DNA of 64,000 nucleotides. Origin: Doris montereyensis. Its lineage: Eukaryota; Mollusca; Gastropoda; Nudibranchia; Dorididae. Every line of letters begins with the position of its first letter. The first letter of the stretch is position 1. The stretch lies in NCBI GenBank assembly GCA_037039925.1, contig JAXRKP010000594.1, positions 185,001 through 249,000 of the forward strand, in the 5' to 3' direction. The notes beneath the pieces are model-generated. The model saw only the letters and a list, made by a program, of their open reading frames with translations. It was not told the DNA's origin and did not search any database. The translations under genes were made by a program, and so were the position numbers. Below are positions 34,701-48,100 of this stretch, piece by piece.

Positions 34701-37700
34701 TTGCGATTGCGATTGCGATTGCGATTGCGATTGCGATTGCGATTGCGATTGCGATTGCGATTGCGATTGCGATTGCGATTGCGATTGCGATTGCGATTGC
34801 GGATTGCGATTGCGATTGCGATTGCGATTGCGATTGCGATTGCGATTGCGATTGCGATTGCGATTGCGATTGCGATTGCGATTGCGATTGCGATTGCGAT
34901 TGCGATTGCGATTGCGATTGCGATTGCGATTGCGATTGCGATTGCGATTGCGATTGCGATTGCGATTGCGATTGCGATTGCGATTGCGATTGCGATTGCG
35001 ATTGCGATTGCGATTGCGATTGCGATTGCGATTGCGATTGCGATTGCGATTGCGATTGCGATTGCGATTGCGATTGCGATTGCGATTGCGATTGCGATTG
35101 CGATTGCGATTGCGATTGCGATTGCGCGATTGCGATTGCGATTGCGATTGCGATTGCGATTGCGATTGCGATTGCGATTGCGATTGCGATTGCGATTGCG
35201 ATTGCGATTGCGATTGCGATTGCGATTGCGATTGCGATTGCGATTGCGATTGCGATTGCGATTGCGATTGCGATTGCATGCGATTGCGATTGCGATTGCG
35301 ATTGCGATTGCGATTGCGATTGCGATTGCGATTGCGATTGCGATTGCGATTGCGATTGCGATTGCGATTGCGATTGCGATTGCGATTGCGATTGCGATTG
35401 CGATTGCGATTGCGATTGCGATTGCGATTGCGATTGCGATTGCGATTGCGATTGCGATTGCGATTGCGATTGCGATTGCGATTGCGATTGCGATTGCGAT
35501 TGCGATTGCGATTGCGATTGCGATTGCGATTGCGATTGCGATTGCGATTGCGATTGCGATTGCGATTGCGATTGCGATTGCGATTGCGATTGCGATTGCG
35601 ATTGCGATTGCGATTGCGATTGCGATTGCGATTGCGATTGCGATTGCGATTGCGATTGCGATTGCGATTGCGATTGCGATTGCGATTGCGATTGCGATTG
35701 CGATTGCGATTGCGATTGCGATTGCGATTGCGATTGCGATTGCGATTGCGATTGCGATTGCGATTGCGATTGCGATTGCGATTGCGATTGCGATTGCGAT
35801 TGCGATTGCGATTGCGATTGCGATTGCGATTGCGATTGCGATTGCGATTGCGATTGCGATTGCGATTGCGATTGCGATTGCGATTGCGATTGCGATTGCG
35901 ATTGCGATTGCGATTGCGATTGCGATTGCGATTGCGATTGCGATTGCGATTGCGATTGCGATTGCGATTGCGATTGCGATTGCGATTGCGATTGCGATTG
36001 CGATTGCGATTGCGATTGCGATTGCGATTGCGATTGCGATTGCGATTGCGATTGCGATTGCGATTGCGATTGCGATTGCGATTGCGATTGCGATTGCGAT
36101 TGCGATTGCGATTGCGATTGCGATTGCGATTGCGATTGCGATTGCGATTGCGATTGCGATTGCGATTGCGATTGCGATTGCGATTGCGATTGCGATTGCG
36201 ATTGCGATTGCGATTGCGATTGCGATTGCGATTGCGATTGCGATTGCGATTGCGATTGCGATTGCGATTGCGATTGCGATTGCGATTGCGATTGCGATTG
36301 CGATTGCGATTGCGATTGCGATTGCGATTGCGATTGCGATTGCGATTGCGATTGCGATTGCGATTGCGATTGCGATTGCGATTGCGATTGCGATTGCGAT
36401 TGCGATTGCGATTGCGATTGCGATTGCGATTGCGATTGCGATTGCGATTGCGATTGCGATTGCGATTGCGATTGCGATTGCGATTGCGATTGCGATTGCG
36501 ATTGCGATTGCGATTGCGATTGCGATTGCGATTGCGATTGCGATTGCGATTGCGATTGCGATTGCGATTGCGATTGCGATTGCGATTGCGATTGCGATTG
36601 CGATTGCGATTGCGATTGCGATTGCGATGTTGCGATTGCGATTGCGATTGCGATTGCGATTGCGATTGCGATTGCGATTGCGATTGCGATTGCGATTGCG
36701 ATTGCGATTGCGATTGCGATTGCGATTGCGATTGCGATTGCGATTGCGATTGCGATTGCGATTGCGATTGCGATTGCGATTGCGATTGCGATTGCGATTG
36801 CGATTGCGATTGCGATTGCGATTGCGATTGCGATTGCGTCGATTGCGATTGCGATTGCGATTGCGATTGCGATTGCGATTGCGATTGCGATTGCGATTGC
36901 GATTGCGATTGCGATTGCGATTGCGATTGCGATTGCGATTGCGATTGCGATTGCGATTGCGATTGCGATTGCGATTGCGATTGCGATTGCGATTGCGATT
37001 GCGATTGCGATTGCGATTGCGATTGCGATTGCGATTGCGATTGCGATTGCGATTGCGATTGCGATTGCGATTGCGATTGCGATTGCGATTGCGATTGCGA
37101 TTGCGATTGCGATTGCGATTGCGATTGCGATTGCGATTGCGATTGCGATTGCGATTGCGATTGCGATTGCGATTGCGATTGCGATTGCGATTGCGATTGC
37201 GATTGCGATTGCGATTGCGATTGCGATTGCGATTGCGATTGCGATTGCGATTGCGATTGCGATTGCGATTGCGATTGCGATTGCGATTGCGATTGCGATT
37301 GCGATTGCGATTGCGATTGCGATTGCGATTGCGATTGCGATTGCGATTGCGATTGCGATTGCGATTGCGATTGCGATTGCGATTGCGATTGCGATTGCGA
37401 TTGCGATTGCGATTGCGATTGCGATTGCGATTGCGATTGCGATTGCGATTGCGATTGCGATTGCGATTGCGATTGCGATTGCGATTGCGATTGCGATTGC
37501 GATTGCGATTGCGATTGCGATTGCGATTGCGATTGCGATTGCGATTGCGATTGCGATTGCGATTGCGATTGCGATTGCGATTGCGATTGCGATTGCGATT
37601 GCGATTGCGATTGCGATTGCGATTGCGATTGCGATTGCGATTGCGATTGCGATTGCGATTGCGATTGCGATTGCGATTGCGATTGCGATTGCGATTGCGA

Positions 37701-38752
37701 TTGCGATTGCGATTGCGATTGCGATTGCGATTGCGATTGCGATTGCGATTGCGATTGCGATTGCGATTGCGATTGCGATTGCGATTGCGATTGCGATTGC
37801 GATTGCGATTGCGATTGCGATTGCGATTGCGATTGCGATTGCGATTGCGATTGCGATTGCGATTGCGATTGCGATTGCGATTGCGATTGCGATTGCGATT
37901 GCGATTGCGATTGCGATTGCGATTGCGATTGCGATTGCGATTGCGATTGCGATTGCGATTGCGATTGCGATTGCGATTGCGATTGCGATTGCGATTGCGA
38001 TTGCGATTGCGATTGCGATTGCGATTGCGATTGCGATTGCGATTGCGTGATTGCGATTGCGATTGCGATTGCGATTGCGATTGCGATTGCGATTGCGATT
38101 GCGATTGCGATTGCGATTGCGATTGCGATTGCGATTGCGATGCGATTGCGATTGCGATTGCGATTGCGATTGCGATTGCGATTGCGATTGCGATTGCGAT
38201 TGCGATTGCGATTGCGATTGCGATTGCGATTGCGATTGCGATTGCGATTGCGATTGCGATTGCGATTGCGATTGCGATTGCGATTGCGATTGCGATTGCG
38301 ATTGCGATTGCGATTGCGATTGCGATTGCGATTGCGATTGCGATTGCGATTGCGATTGCGATTGCGATTGCGATTGCGATTGCGATTGCGATTGCGATTG
38401 CGATTGCGATTGCGATTGCGATTGCGATTGCGATTGCGATGCGATTGCGATTGCGATTGCGATTGCGATTGCGATTGCGATTGCGATTGCGATTGCGATT
38501 GCGATTGCGATTGCGATTGCGATTGCGATTGCGATTGCGATTGCGATTGCGATTGCGTGATTGCGATTGCGATTGCGATTGCGATTGCGATTGCGATTGC
38601 GATTGCGATTGCGATTGCGATTGCGATTGCGATTGCGATTGCGATTGCGATTGCGATTGCGATTGCGATTGCGATTGCGATTGCGATTGCGATTTGCGAT
38701 TGCGATTGCGATTGCGATTGCGATTGCGATTGCGATTGCGATTGCGATTGCG
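28753..38752 (+). repeat. Expanded (GATTGC)n array 2, 10.0 kb
   Basis: Nearly pure GATTGC on the plus strand with about 26 interruptions. They are almost all 1-2 bp insertions or deletions, for example near 28,860, 29,098, 29,168, 29,352, 30,190, 30,240, 30,459, 31,985, 33,905, 34,800, 35,278, 36,628, 36,838, 38,047 and 38,557. The longest clean stretch is about 31,987-33,903. Interruptions cluster in the first 3.2 kb. Very long open frames here are by-products of a stop-free hexamer. Confidence 0.98.
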
Positions 38753-38984
38753 ATGCGTGCGATTACGTGCGATTCTGAGTGCGATTGATGCGATTGCGTG
38801 CGATTAGGTGCGATGCGATTGCGATTGCGATGCGTGCGATTGCGATTGCGATTGCGATGCGATTGCGATTACGATTACGTGCGATTGCGATTGCGATTAC
38901 GATTACGTTGCGATTGCGATTGCGATTGCGATTACGATTGCGATTACGTGCGATTGCGATTACGATTGCGATGCGATGCGATGC
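38753..38984 (+). repeat. Irregular break between arrays: GATTAC and GATGC variants
   Basis: Words 'gcgtgcgattac', 'gattacgattacg' and 'gcgatgcgatgcgatgc' (period-5 GATGC) are mixed with GATTGC over about 230 bp. There is no satellite body. Confidence 0.93.
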
Positions 38985-41900
38985 GATTGCGATTGCGATT
39001 GCGATTGCGATTGCGATTGCGATTGCGATTGCGATTGCGATTGCGATTGCGATTGCGATTGCGATTGCGATTGCGATTGCGATTGCGATTGCGATTGCGA
39101 TTGCGATTGCGATTGCGATTGCGATTGCGATTGCGATTGCGATTGCGATTGCGATTGCGATTGCGATTGCGATTGCGATTGCGATTGCGATTGCGATTGC
39201 GATTGCGATTGCGATTGCGATTGCGATTGCGATTGCGATTGCGATTGCGATTGCGATTGCGATTGCGATTGCGATTGCGATTGCGATTGCGATTGCGATT
39301 GCGATTGCGATTGCGATTGCGATTGCGATTGCGATTGCGATTGCGATTGCGATTGCGATTGCGATTGCGATTGCGATTGCGATTGCGATTGCGATTGCGA
39401 TTGCGATTGCGATTGCGATTGCGATTGCGATTGCGATTGCGATTGCGATTGCGATTGCGATTGCGATTGCGATTGCGATTGCGATTGCGATTGCGATTGC
39501 GATTGCGATTGCGATTGCGATTGCGATTGCGATTGCGATTGCGATTGCGATTGCGATTGCGATTGCGATTGCGATTGCCGATTGCGATTGCGATTGCGAT
39601 TGCGATTGCGATTGCGATTGCGATTGCGATTGCGATTGCGATTGCGATTGCGATTGCGATTGCGATTGCGATTGCGATTGCGATTGCGATTGCGATTGCG
39701 ATTGCGATTGCGATTGCGATTGCGATTGCGATTGCGATTGCGATTGCGATTGCGATTGCGATTGCGATTGCGATTGCGATTGCGATTGCGATTGCGATTG
39801 CGATTGCGATTGCGATTGCGATTGCGATTGCGATTGCGATTGCGATTGCGATTGCGATTGCGATTGCGATTGCGATTGCGATTGCGATTGCGATTGCGAT
39901 TGCGATTGCGATTGCGATTGCGATTGCGATTGCGATTGCGATTGCGATTGCGATTGCGATTGCGATTGCGATTGCGATTGCGATTGCGATTGCGATTGCG
40001 ATTGCGATTGCGATTGCGATTGCGATTGCGATTGCGATTGCGATTGCGATTGCGATTGCGATTGCGATTGCGATTGCGATTGCGATTGCGATTGCGATTG
40101 CGATTGCGATTGCGATTGCGATTGCGATTGCGATTGCGATTGCGATTGCGATTGCGATTGCGATTGCGATTGCATTGCGATTGCGATTGCGATTGCGATT
40201 GCGATTGCGATTGCGATTGCGATTGCGATTGCGATTGCGATTGCGATTGCGATTGCGATTGCGATTGCGATTGCGATTGCGATTGCGATTGCGATTGCGA
40301 TTGCGATTGCGATTGCGATTGCGATTGCGATTGCGATTGCGATTGCGATTGCGATTGCGATTGCGATTGCGATTGCGATTGCGATTGCGATTGCGATTGC
40401 GATTGCGATTGCGATTGCGATTGCGATTGCGATTGCGATTGCGATTGCGATTGCGATTGCGATTGCGATTGCGATTGCGATTGCGATTGCGATTGCGATT
40501 GCGATTGCGATTGCGATTGCGATTGCGATTGCGATTGCGATTGCGATTGCGATTGCGATTGCGATTGCGATTGCGATTGCGATTGCGATTGCGATTGCGA
40601 TTGCGATTGCGATTGCGATTGCGATTGCGATTGCGATTGCGATTGCGATTGCGATTGCGATTGCGATTGCGATTGCGATTGCGATTGCGATTGCGATTGC
40701 GATTGCGATTGCGATTGCGATTGCGATTGCGATTGCGATTGCGATTGCGATTGCGATTGCGATTGCGATTGCGATTGCGATTGCGATTGCGATTGCGATT
40801 GCGATTGCGATTGCGATTGCGATTGCGATTGCGATTGCGATTGCGATTGCGATTGCGATTGCGATTGCGATTGCGATTGCGATTGCGATTGCGATTGCGA
40901 TTGCGATTGCGATTGCGATTGCGATTGCGATTGCGATTGCGATTGCGATTGCGATTGCGATCGATTGCGATTGCGATTGCGATTGCGATTGCGATTGCGA
41001 TTGCGATTGCGATTGCGATTGCGATTGCGATTGCGATTGCGATTGCGATTGCGATTGCGATTGCGATTGCGATTGCGATTGCGATTGCGATTGCGATTGC
41101 GATTGCGATTGCGATTGCGATTGCGATTGCGATTGCGATTGCGATTGCGATTGCGATTGCGATTGCGATTGCGATTGCGATTGCGATTGCGATTGCGATT
41201 GCGATTGCGATTGCGATTGCGATTGCGATTGCGATTGCGATTGCGATTGCGATTGCGATTGCGATTGCGATTGCGATTGCGATGCGATTGCGATTGCGAT
41301 TGCGATTGCGATTGCGATTGCGATTGCGATTGCGATTGCGATTGCGATTGCGATTGCGATTGCGATTGCGATTGCGATTGCGATTGCGATTGCGATTGCG
41401 ATTGCGATTGCGATTGCGATTGCGATTGCGATTGCGATTGCGATTGCGATTGCGATTGCGATTGCGATTGCGATTGCGATTGCGATTGCGATTGCGATTG
41501 CGATTGCGATTGCGATTGCGATTGCGATTGCGATTGCGATTGCGATTGCGATTGCGATTGCGATTGCGATTGCGATTGCGATTGCGATTGCGATTGCGAT
41601 TGCGATTGCGATTGCGATTGCGATTGCGATTGCGATTGCGATTGCGATTGCGATTGCGATTGCGATGCATTGCGATTGCGATTGCGATTGCGATTGCGAT
41701 TGCGATTGCGATTGCGATTGCGATTGCGATTGCGATTGCGATTGCGATTGCGATTGCGATTGCGATTGCGATTGCGATTGCGATTGCGATTGCGATTGCG
41801 ATTGCGATTGCGATTGCGATTGCGATTGCGATTGCGATTGCGATTGCGATTGCGATTGCGATTGCGATTGCGATTGCGATTGCGATTGCGATTGCGATTG

Positions 41901-42137
41901 CGATTGCGATTGCGATTGCGATTGCGATTGCGATTGCGATTGCGATTGCGATTGCGATTGCGATTGCGATTGCGATTGCGATTGCGATTGCGATTGCGAT
42001 TGCGATTGCGATTGCGATTGCGATTGCGATTGCGATTGCGATTGCGATTGCGATTGCGATTGCGATTGCGATTGCGATTGCGATTGCGATTGCGATTGCG
42101 ATTGCGATTGCGATTGCGATTGCGATTGCGATTGCGA
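38985..42137 (+). repeat. Expanded (GATTGC)n array 2b, 3.15 kb, up to the turning point
   Basis: Pure GATTGC with single-indel breaks near 39,579, 40,174, 40,961, 41,282 and 41,667. It is clean from there to 42,137, where the strand of the hexamer flips. Confidence 0.98.
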
Positions 42138-42148
42138 TCGCAATCGCA
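42127..42148. repeat. Palindromic turning point of the giant inverted repeat
   Basis: A perfect 22-bp palindrome is centred between 42,137 and 42,138. Its core GATTGCGATCGCAATC (42,130-42,145) is its own reverse complement. Allowing a 1-bp deletion at 42,148-42,149, the symmetry continues into GATTGC arrays on the left and GCAATC arrays on the right for kilobases. There is no loop or spacer. Confidence 0.97.
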
Positions 42149-45100
42149 TCGCAATCGCAATCGCAATCGCAATCGCAATCGCATCGCAATCGCAATCGCA
42201 ATCGCAATCGCAATCGCAATCGCAATCGCAATCGCAATCGCAATCGCAATCGCAATCGCAATCGCAATCGCAATCGCAATCGCAATCGCAATCGCAATCG
42301 CAATCTCGCAATCGCAATCGCAATCGCAATCGCAATCGCAATCGCAATCGCAATCGCAATCGCAATCGCAATCGCAATCGCAATCGCAATCGCAATCGCA
42401 ATCGCAATCGCAATCGCAATCGCAATCGCAATCGCAATCGCAATCGCAATCGCAATCGCAATCGCAATCGCAATCGCAATCGCAATCGCAATCGCAATCG
42501 CAATCGCAATCGCAATCGCAATCGCAATCGCAATCGCAATCGCAATCGCAATCGCAATCGCAATCGCAATCGCAATCGCAATCGCAATCGCAATCGCAAT
42601 CGCAATCGCAATCGCAATCGCAATCGCAATCGCAATCGCAATCGCAATCGCAATCGCAATCGCAATCGCAATCGCAATCGCAATCGCAATCGCAATCGCA
42701 ATCGCAATCGCAATCGCAATCGCAATCGCAATCGCAATCGCAATCGCAATCGCAATCGCAATCGCAATCGCAATCGCAATCGCAATCGCAATCGCAATCG
42801 CAATCGCAATCGCAATCGCAATCGCAATCGCAATCGCAATCGCAATCGCAATCGCAATCGCAATCGCAATCGCAATCGCAATCGCAATCGCAATCGCAAT
42901 CGCAATCGCAATCGCAATCGCAATCGCAATCGCAATCGCAATCGCAATCGCAATCGCAATCGCAATCGCAATCGCAATCGCAATCGCAATCGCAATCGCA
43001 ATCGCAATCGCAATCGCAATCGCAATCTCAATCGCAATCGCAATCGCAATCGCAATCGCAATCGCAATCGCAATCGCAATCGCAATCGCAATCGCAATCG
43101 CAATCGCAATCGCAATCGCAATCGCAATCGCAATCGCAATCGCAATCGCAATCGCAATCGCAATCGCAATCGCAATCGCAATCGCAATCGCAATCGCAAT
43201 CGCAATCGCAATCGCAATCGCAATCGCAATCGCAATCGCAATCGCAATCGCAATCGCAATCGCAATCGCAATCGCAATCGCAATCGCAATCGCAATCGCA
43301 ATCGCAATCGCAATCGCAATCGCAATCGCAATCGCAATCGCTCAATCGCAATCGCAATCGCAATCGCAATCGCAATCGCAATCGCAATCGCAATCGCAAT
43401 CGCAATCGCAATCGCAATCGCAATCGCAATCGCAATCGCAATCGCAATCGCAATCGCAATCGCAATCGCAATCGCAATCGCAATCGCAATCGCAATCGCA
43501 ATCGCAATCGCAATCGCAATCGCAATCGCAATCGCAATCGCAATCGCAATCGCAATCGCAATCGCAATCTCAATCGCAATCGCAATCGCAATCGCAATCG
43601 CAATCGCAATCGCAATCGCAATCGCAATCGCAATCGCAATCGCAATCGCAATCGCAATCGCAATCGCAATCGCAATCGCAATCGCAATCGCAATCGCAAT
43701 CGCAATCGCAATCGCAATCGCAATCGCAATCGCAATCGCAATCGCAATCGCAATCGCAATCGCAATCGCAATCGCAATCGCAATCGCAATCGCAATCGCA
43801 ATCGCAATCGCAATCGCAATCGCAATCGCAATCGCAATCGCAATCGCAATCGCAATCGCAATCGCAATCGCAATCGCAATCGCAATCGCAATCGCAATCG
43901 CAATCGCAATCGCAATCGCAATCGCAATCGCAATCGCAATCGCAATCGCAATCGCAATCGCAATCGCAATCGCAATCGCAATCGCAATCGCAATCGCAAT
44001 CGCAATCGCAATCGCAATCGCAATCGCAATCGCAATCGCAATCGCAATCGCAATCGCAATCGCAATCGCAATCGCAATCGCAATCGCAATCGCAATCGCA
44101 ATCGCAATCGCAATCGCAATCGCACATCGCAATCGCAATCGCAATCGCAATCGCAATCGCAATCGCAATCGCAATCGCAATCGCAATCGCAATCGCAATC
44201 GCAATCGCAATCGCAATCGCAATCGCAATCGCAATCGCAATCGCAATCGCAATCGCAATCGCAATCGCAATCGCAATCGCAATCGCAATCGCAATCGCAA
44301 TCGCAATCGCAATCGCAATCGCAATCGCAATCGCAATCGCAATCGCAATCGCAATCGCAATCGCAATCGCAATCGCAATCGCAATCGCAATCGCAATCGC
44401 AATCGCAATCGCAATCGCAATCGCAATCGCAATCGCAATCGCAATCGCAATCGCAATCGCAATCGCAATCGCAATCGCAATCGCAATCGCAATCGCAATC
44501 GCAATCGCAATCGCAATCGCAATCGCAATCGCAATCGCAATCGCAATCGCAATCGCAATCGCAATCGCAATCGCAATCGCAATCGCAATCGCAATCGCAA
44601 TCGCAATCGCAATCGCAATCGCAATCGCAATCGCAATCGCAATCGCAATCGCAATCGCAATCGCAATCGCAATCGCAATCGCAATCGCAATCGCAATCGC
44701 AATCGCAATCGCAATCGCAATCGCAATCGCAATCGCAATCGCAATCGCAATCGCAATCGCAATCGCAATCGCAATCGCAATCGCAATCGCAATCGCAATC
44801 GCAATCGCAATCGCAATCGCAATCGCAATCGCAATCGCAATCGCATCCAATCGCAATCGCAATCGCAATCGCAATCGCAATCGCAATCGCAATCGCAATC
44901 GCAATCGCAATCGCAATCGCAATCGCAATCGCAATCGCAATCGCAATCGCAATCGCAATCGCAATCGCAATCGCAATCGCAATCGCAATCGCAATCGCAA
45001 TCGCAATCGCAATCGCAATCGCAATCGCAATCGCAATCGCAATCGCAATCGCAATCGCAATCGCAATCGCAATCGCAATCGCAATCGCAATCGCAATCGC

Positions 45101-48100
45101 AATCGCAATCGCAATCGCAATCGCAATCGCAATCGCAATCGCAATCGCAATCGCAATCGCAATCGCAATCGCAATCGCAATCGCAATCGCAATCGCAATC
45201 GCAATCGCAATCGCAATCGCAATCGCAATCGCAATCGCAATCGCAATCGCAATCGCAATCGCAATCGCAATCGCAATCGCAATCGCAATCGCAATCGCAA
45301 TCGCAATCGCAATCGCAATCGCAATCGCAATCGCAATCGCAATCGCAATCGCAATCGCAATCGCAATCGCAATCGCAATCGCAATCGCAATCGCAATCGC
45401 AATCGCAATCGCAATCGCAATCGCAATCGCAATCGCAATCGCAATCGCAATCGCAATCGCAATCGCAATCGCAATCGCAATCGCAATCGCAATCGCAATC
45501 GCAATCGCAATCGCAATCGCAATCGCAATCGCAATCGCAATCGCAATCGCAATCGCAATCGCAATCGCAATCGCAATCGCAATCGCAATCGCAATCGCAA
45601 TCGCAATCGCAATCGCAATCGCAATCGCAATCGCAATCGCAATCGCAATCGCAATCGCAATCGCAATCGCAATCGCAATCGCAATCGCAATCGCAATCGC
45701 AATCGCAATCGCAATCGCAATCGCAATCGCAATCGCAATCGCAATCGCAATCGCAATCGCAATCGCAATCGCAATCGCAATCGCAATCGCAATCGCAATC
45801 GCAATCGCAATCGCAATCATCGCAATCGCAATCGCAATCGCAATCGCAATCGCAATCGCAATCGCAATCGCAATCGCAATCGCAATCGCAATCGCAATCG
45901 CAATCGCAATCGCAATCGCAATCGCAATCGCAATCGCAATCGCAATCGCAATCGCAATCGCAATCGCAATCGCAATCGCAATCGCAATCGCAATCGCAAT
46001 CGCAATCGCAATCGCAATCGCAATCGCAATCGCAATCGCAATCGCAATCGCAATCGCAATCGCAATCGCAATCGCAATCGCAATCGCAATCGCAATCGCA
46101 ATCGCAATCGCAATCGCAATCGCAATCGCAATCGCAATCGCAATCGCAATCGCAATCGCAATCGCAATCGCAATCGCAATCGCAATCGCAATCGCAATCG
46201 CAATCGCAATCGCAATCGCAATCGCAATCGCAATCGCAATCGCAATCGCAATCGCAATCGCAATCGCAATCGCAATCGCAATCGCAATCGCAATCGCAAT
46301 CGCAATCGCAATCGCAATCGCAATCGCAATCGCAATCGCAATCGCAATCGCAATCGCAATCGCAATCGCAATCGCAATCGCAATCGCAATCGCAATCGCA
46401 ATCGCAATCGCAATCGCAATCGCAATCGCAATCGCAATCGCAATCGCAATCGCAATCGCAATCGCAATCGCAATCGCAATCGCAATCGCAATCGCAATCG
46501 CAATCGCAATCGCAATCGCAATCGCAATCGCAATCGCAATCGCAATCGCAATCGCAATCGCAATCGCAATCGCAATCGCAATCGCAATCGCAATCGCAAT
46601 CGCAATCGCAATCGCAATCGCAATCGCAATCGCAATCGCAATCGCAATCGCAATCGCAATCGCAATCGCAATCGCAATCGCAATCGCAATCGCAATCGCA
46701 ATCGCAATCGCAATCGCAATCGCAATCGCAATCGCAATCGCAATCGCAATCGCAATCGCAATCGCAATCGCAATCGCAATCGCAATCGCAATCGCAATCG
46801 CAATCGCAATCGCAATCGCAATCGCAACGCATCGCAATCGCAATCGCAATCGCAATCGCAATCGCAATCGCAATCGCAATCGCAATCGCAATCGCAATCG
46901 CAATCGCAATCGCATATCGCAATCGCAATCGCAATCGCAATCGCAATCGCAATCGCAATCGCAATCGCAAGCAATCGCAATCGCAATCGCAATCGCAATC
47001 GCAATCGCAATCGCACATCGCAATCGCAATCGCAATCGCAATCGCAATCGCAATCGCAATCGCAATCGCAATCGCAATCGCAATCGCAATCGCAATCGCA
47101 ATCGCAATCGCAATCGCAATCGCAATCGCAATCGCAATCGCAATCGCAATCGCAATCGCAATCGCAATCGCAATCGCAATCGCAATCGCAATCGCAATCG
47201 CAATCGCAATCGCAATCGCAATCGCAATCGCAATCGCAATCGCAATCGCAATCGCAATCGCAATCGCAATCGCAATCGCAATCGCAATCGCAATCGCAAT
47301 CGCAATCGCAATCGCAATCGCAATCGCAATCGCAATCGCAATCGCAATCGCAATCGCAATCGCAATCGCAATCGCAATCGCAATCGCAATCGCAATCGCA
47401 ATCGCAATCGCAATCGCAATCGCAATCGCAATCGCAATCGCAATCGCAATCGCAATCGCAATCGCAATCGCAATCGCAATCGCAATCGCAATCGCAATCG
47501 CAATCGCAATCGCAATCGCAATCGCAATCGCAATCGCAATCGCAATCGCAATCGCAATCGCAATCGCAATCGCAATCGCAATCGCAATCGCAATCGCAAT
47601 CGCAATCGCAATCGCAATCGCAATCGCAATCGCAATCGCAATCGCAATCGCAATCGCAATCGCAATCGCAATCGCAATCGCAATCGCAATCGCAATCGCA
47701 ATCGCAATCGCAATCGCAATCGCAATCGCAATCGCAATCGCAATCGCAATCGCAATCGCAATCGCAATCGCAATCGCAATCGCAATCGCAATCGCAATCG
47801 CAATCGCAATCGCAATCGCAATCGCAATCGCAATCGCAATCGCAATCGCAATCGCAATCGCAATCGCAATCGCAATCGCAATCGCAATCGCAATCGCAAT
47901 CGCAATCGCAATCGCAATCGCAATCGCAATCGCAATCGCAATCGCAATCGCAATCGCAATCGCAATCGCAATCGCAATCGCAATCGCAATCGCAATCGCA
48001 ATCGCAATCGCAATCGCAATCGCAATCGCAATCGCAATCGCAATCGCAATCGCAATCGCAATCGCAATCGCAATCGCAATCGCAATCGCAATCGCAATCG

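Noticed and set aside
42134..42141. GCGATCGC at the turning point as a functional octamer (HIP1 of cyanobacteria)
   Set aside because: It arises simply from joining GATTGC and GCAATC arrays head to head. Nothing else is cyanobacterial.
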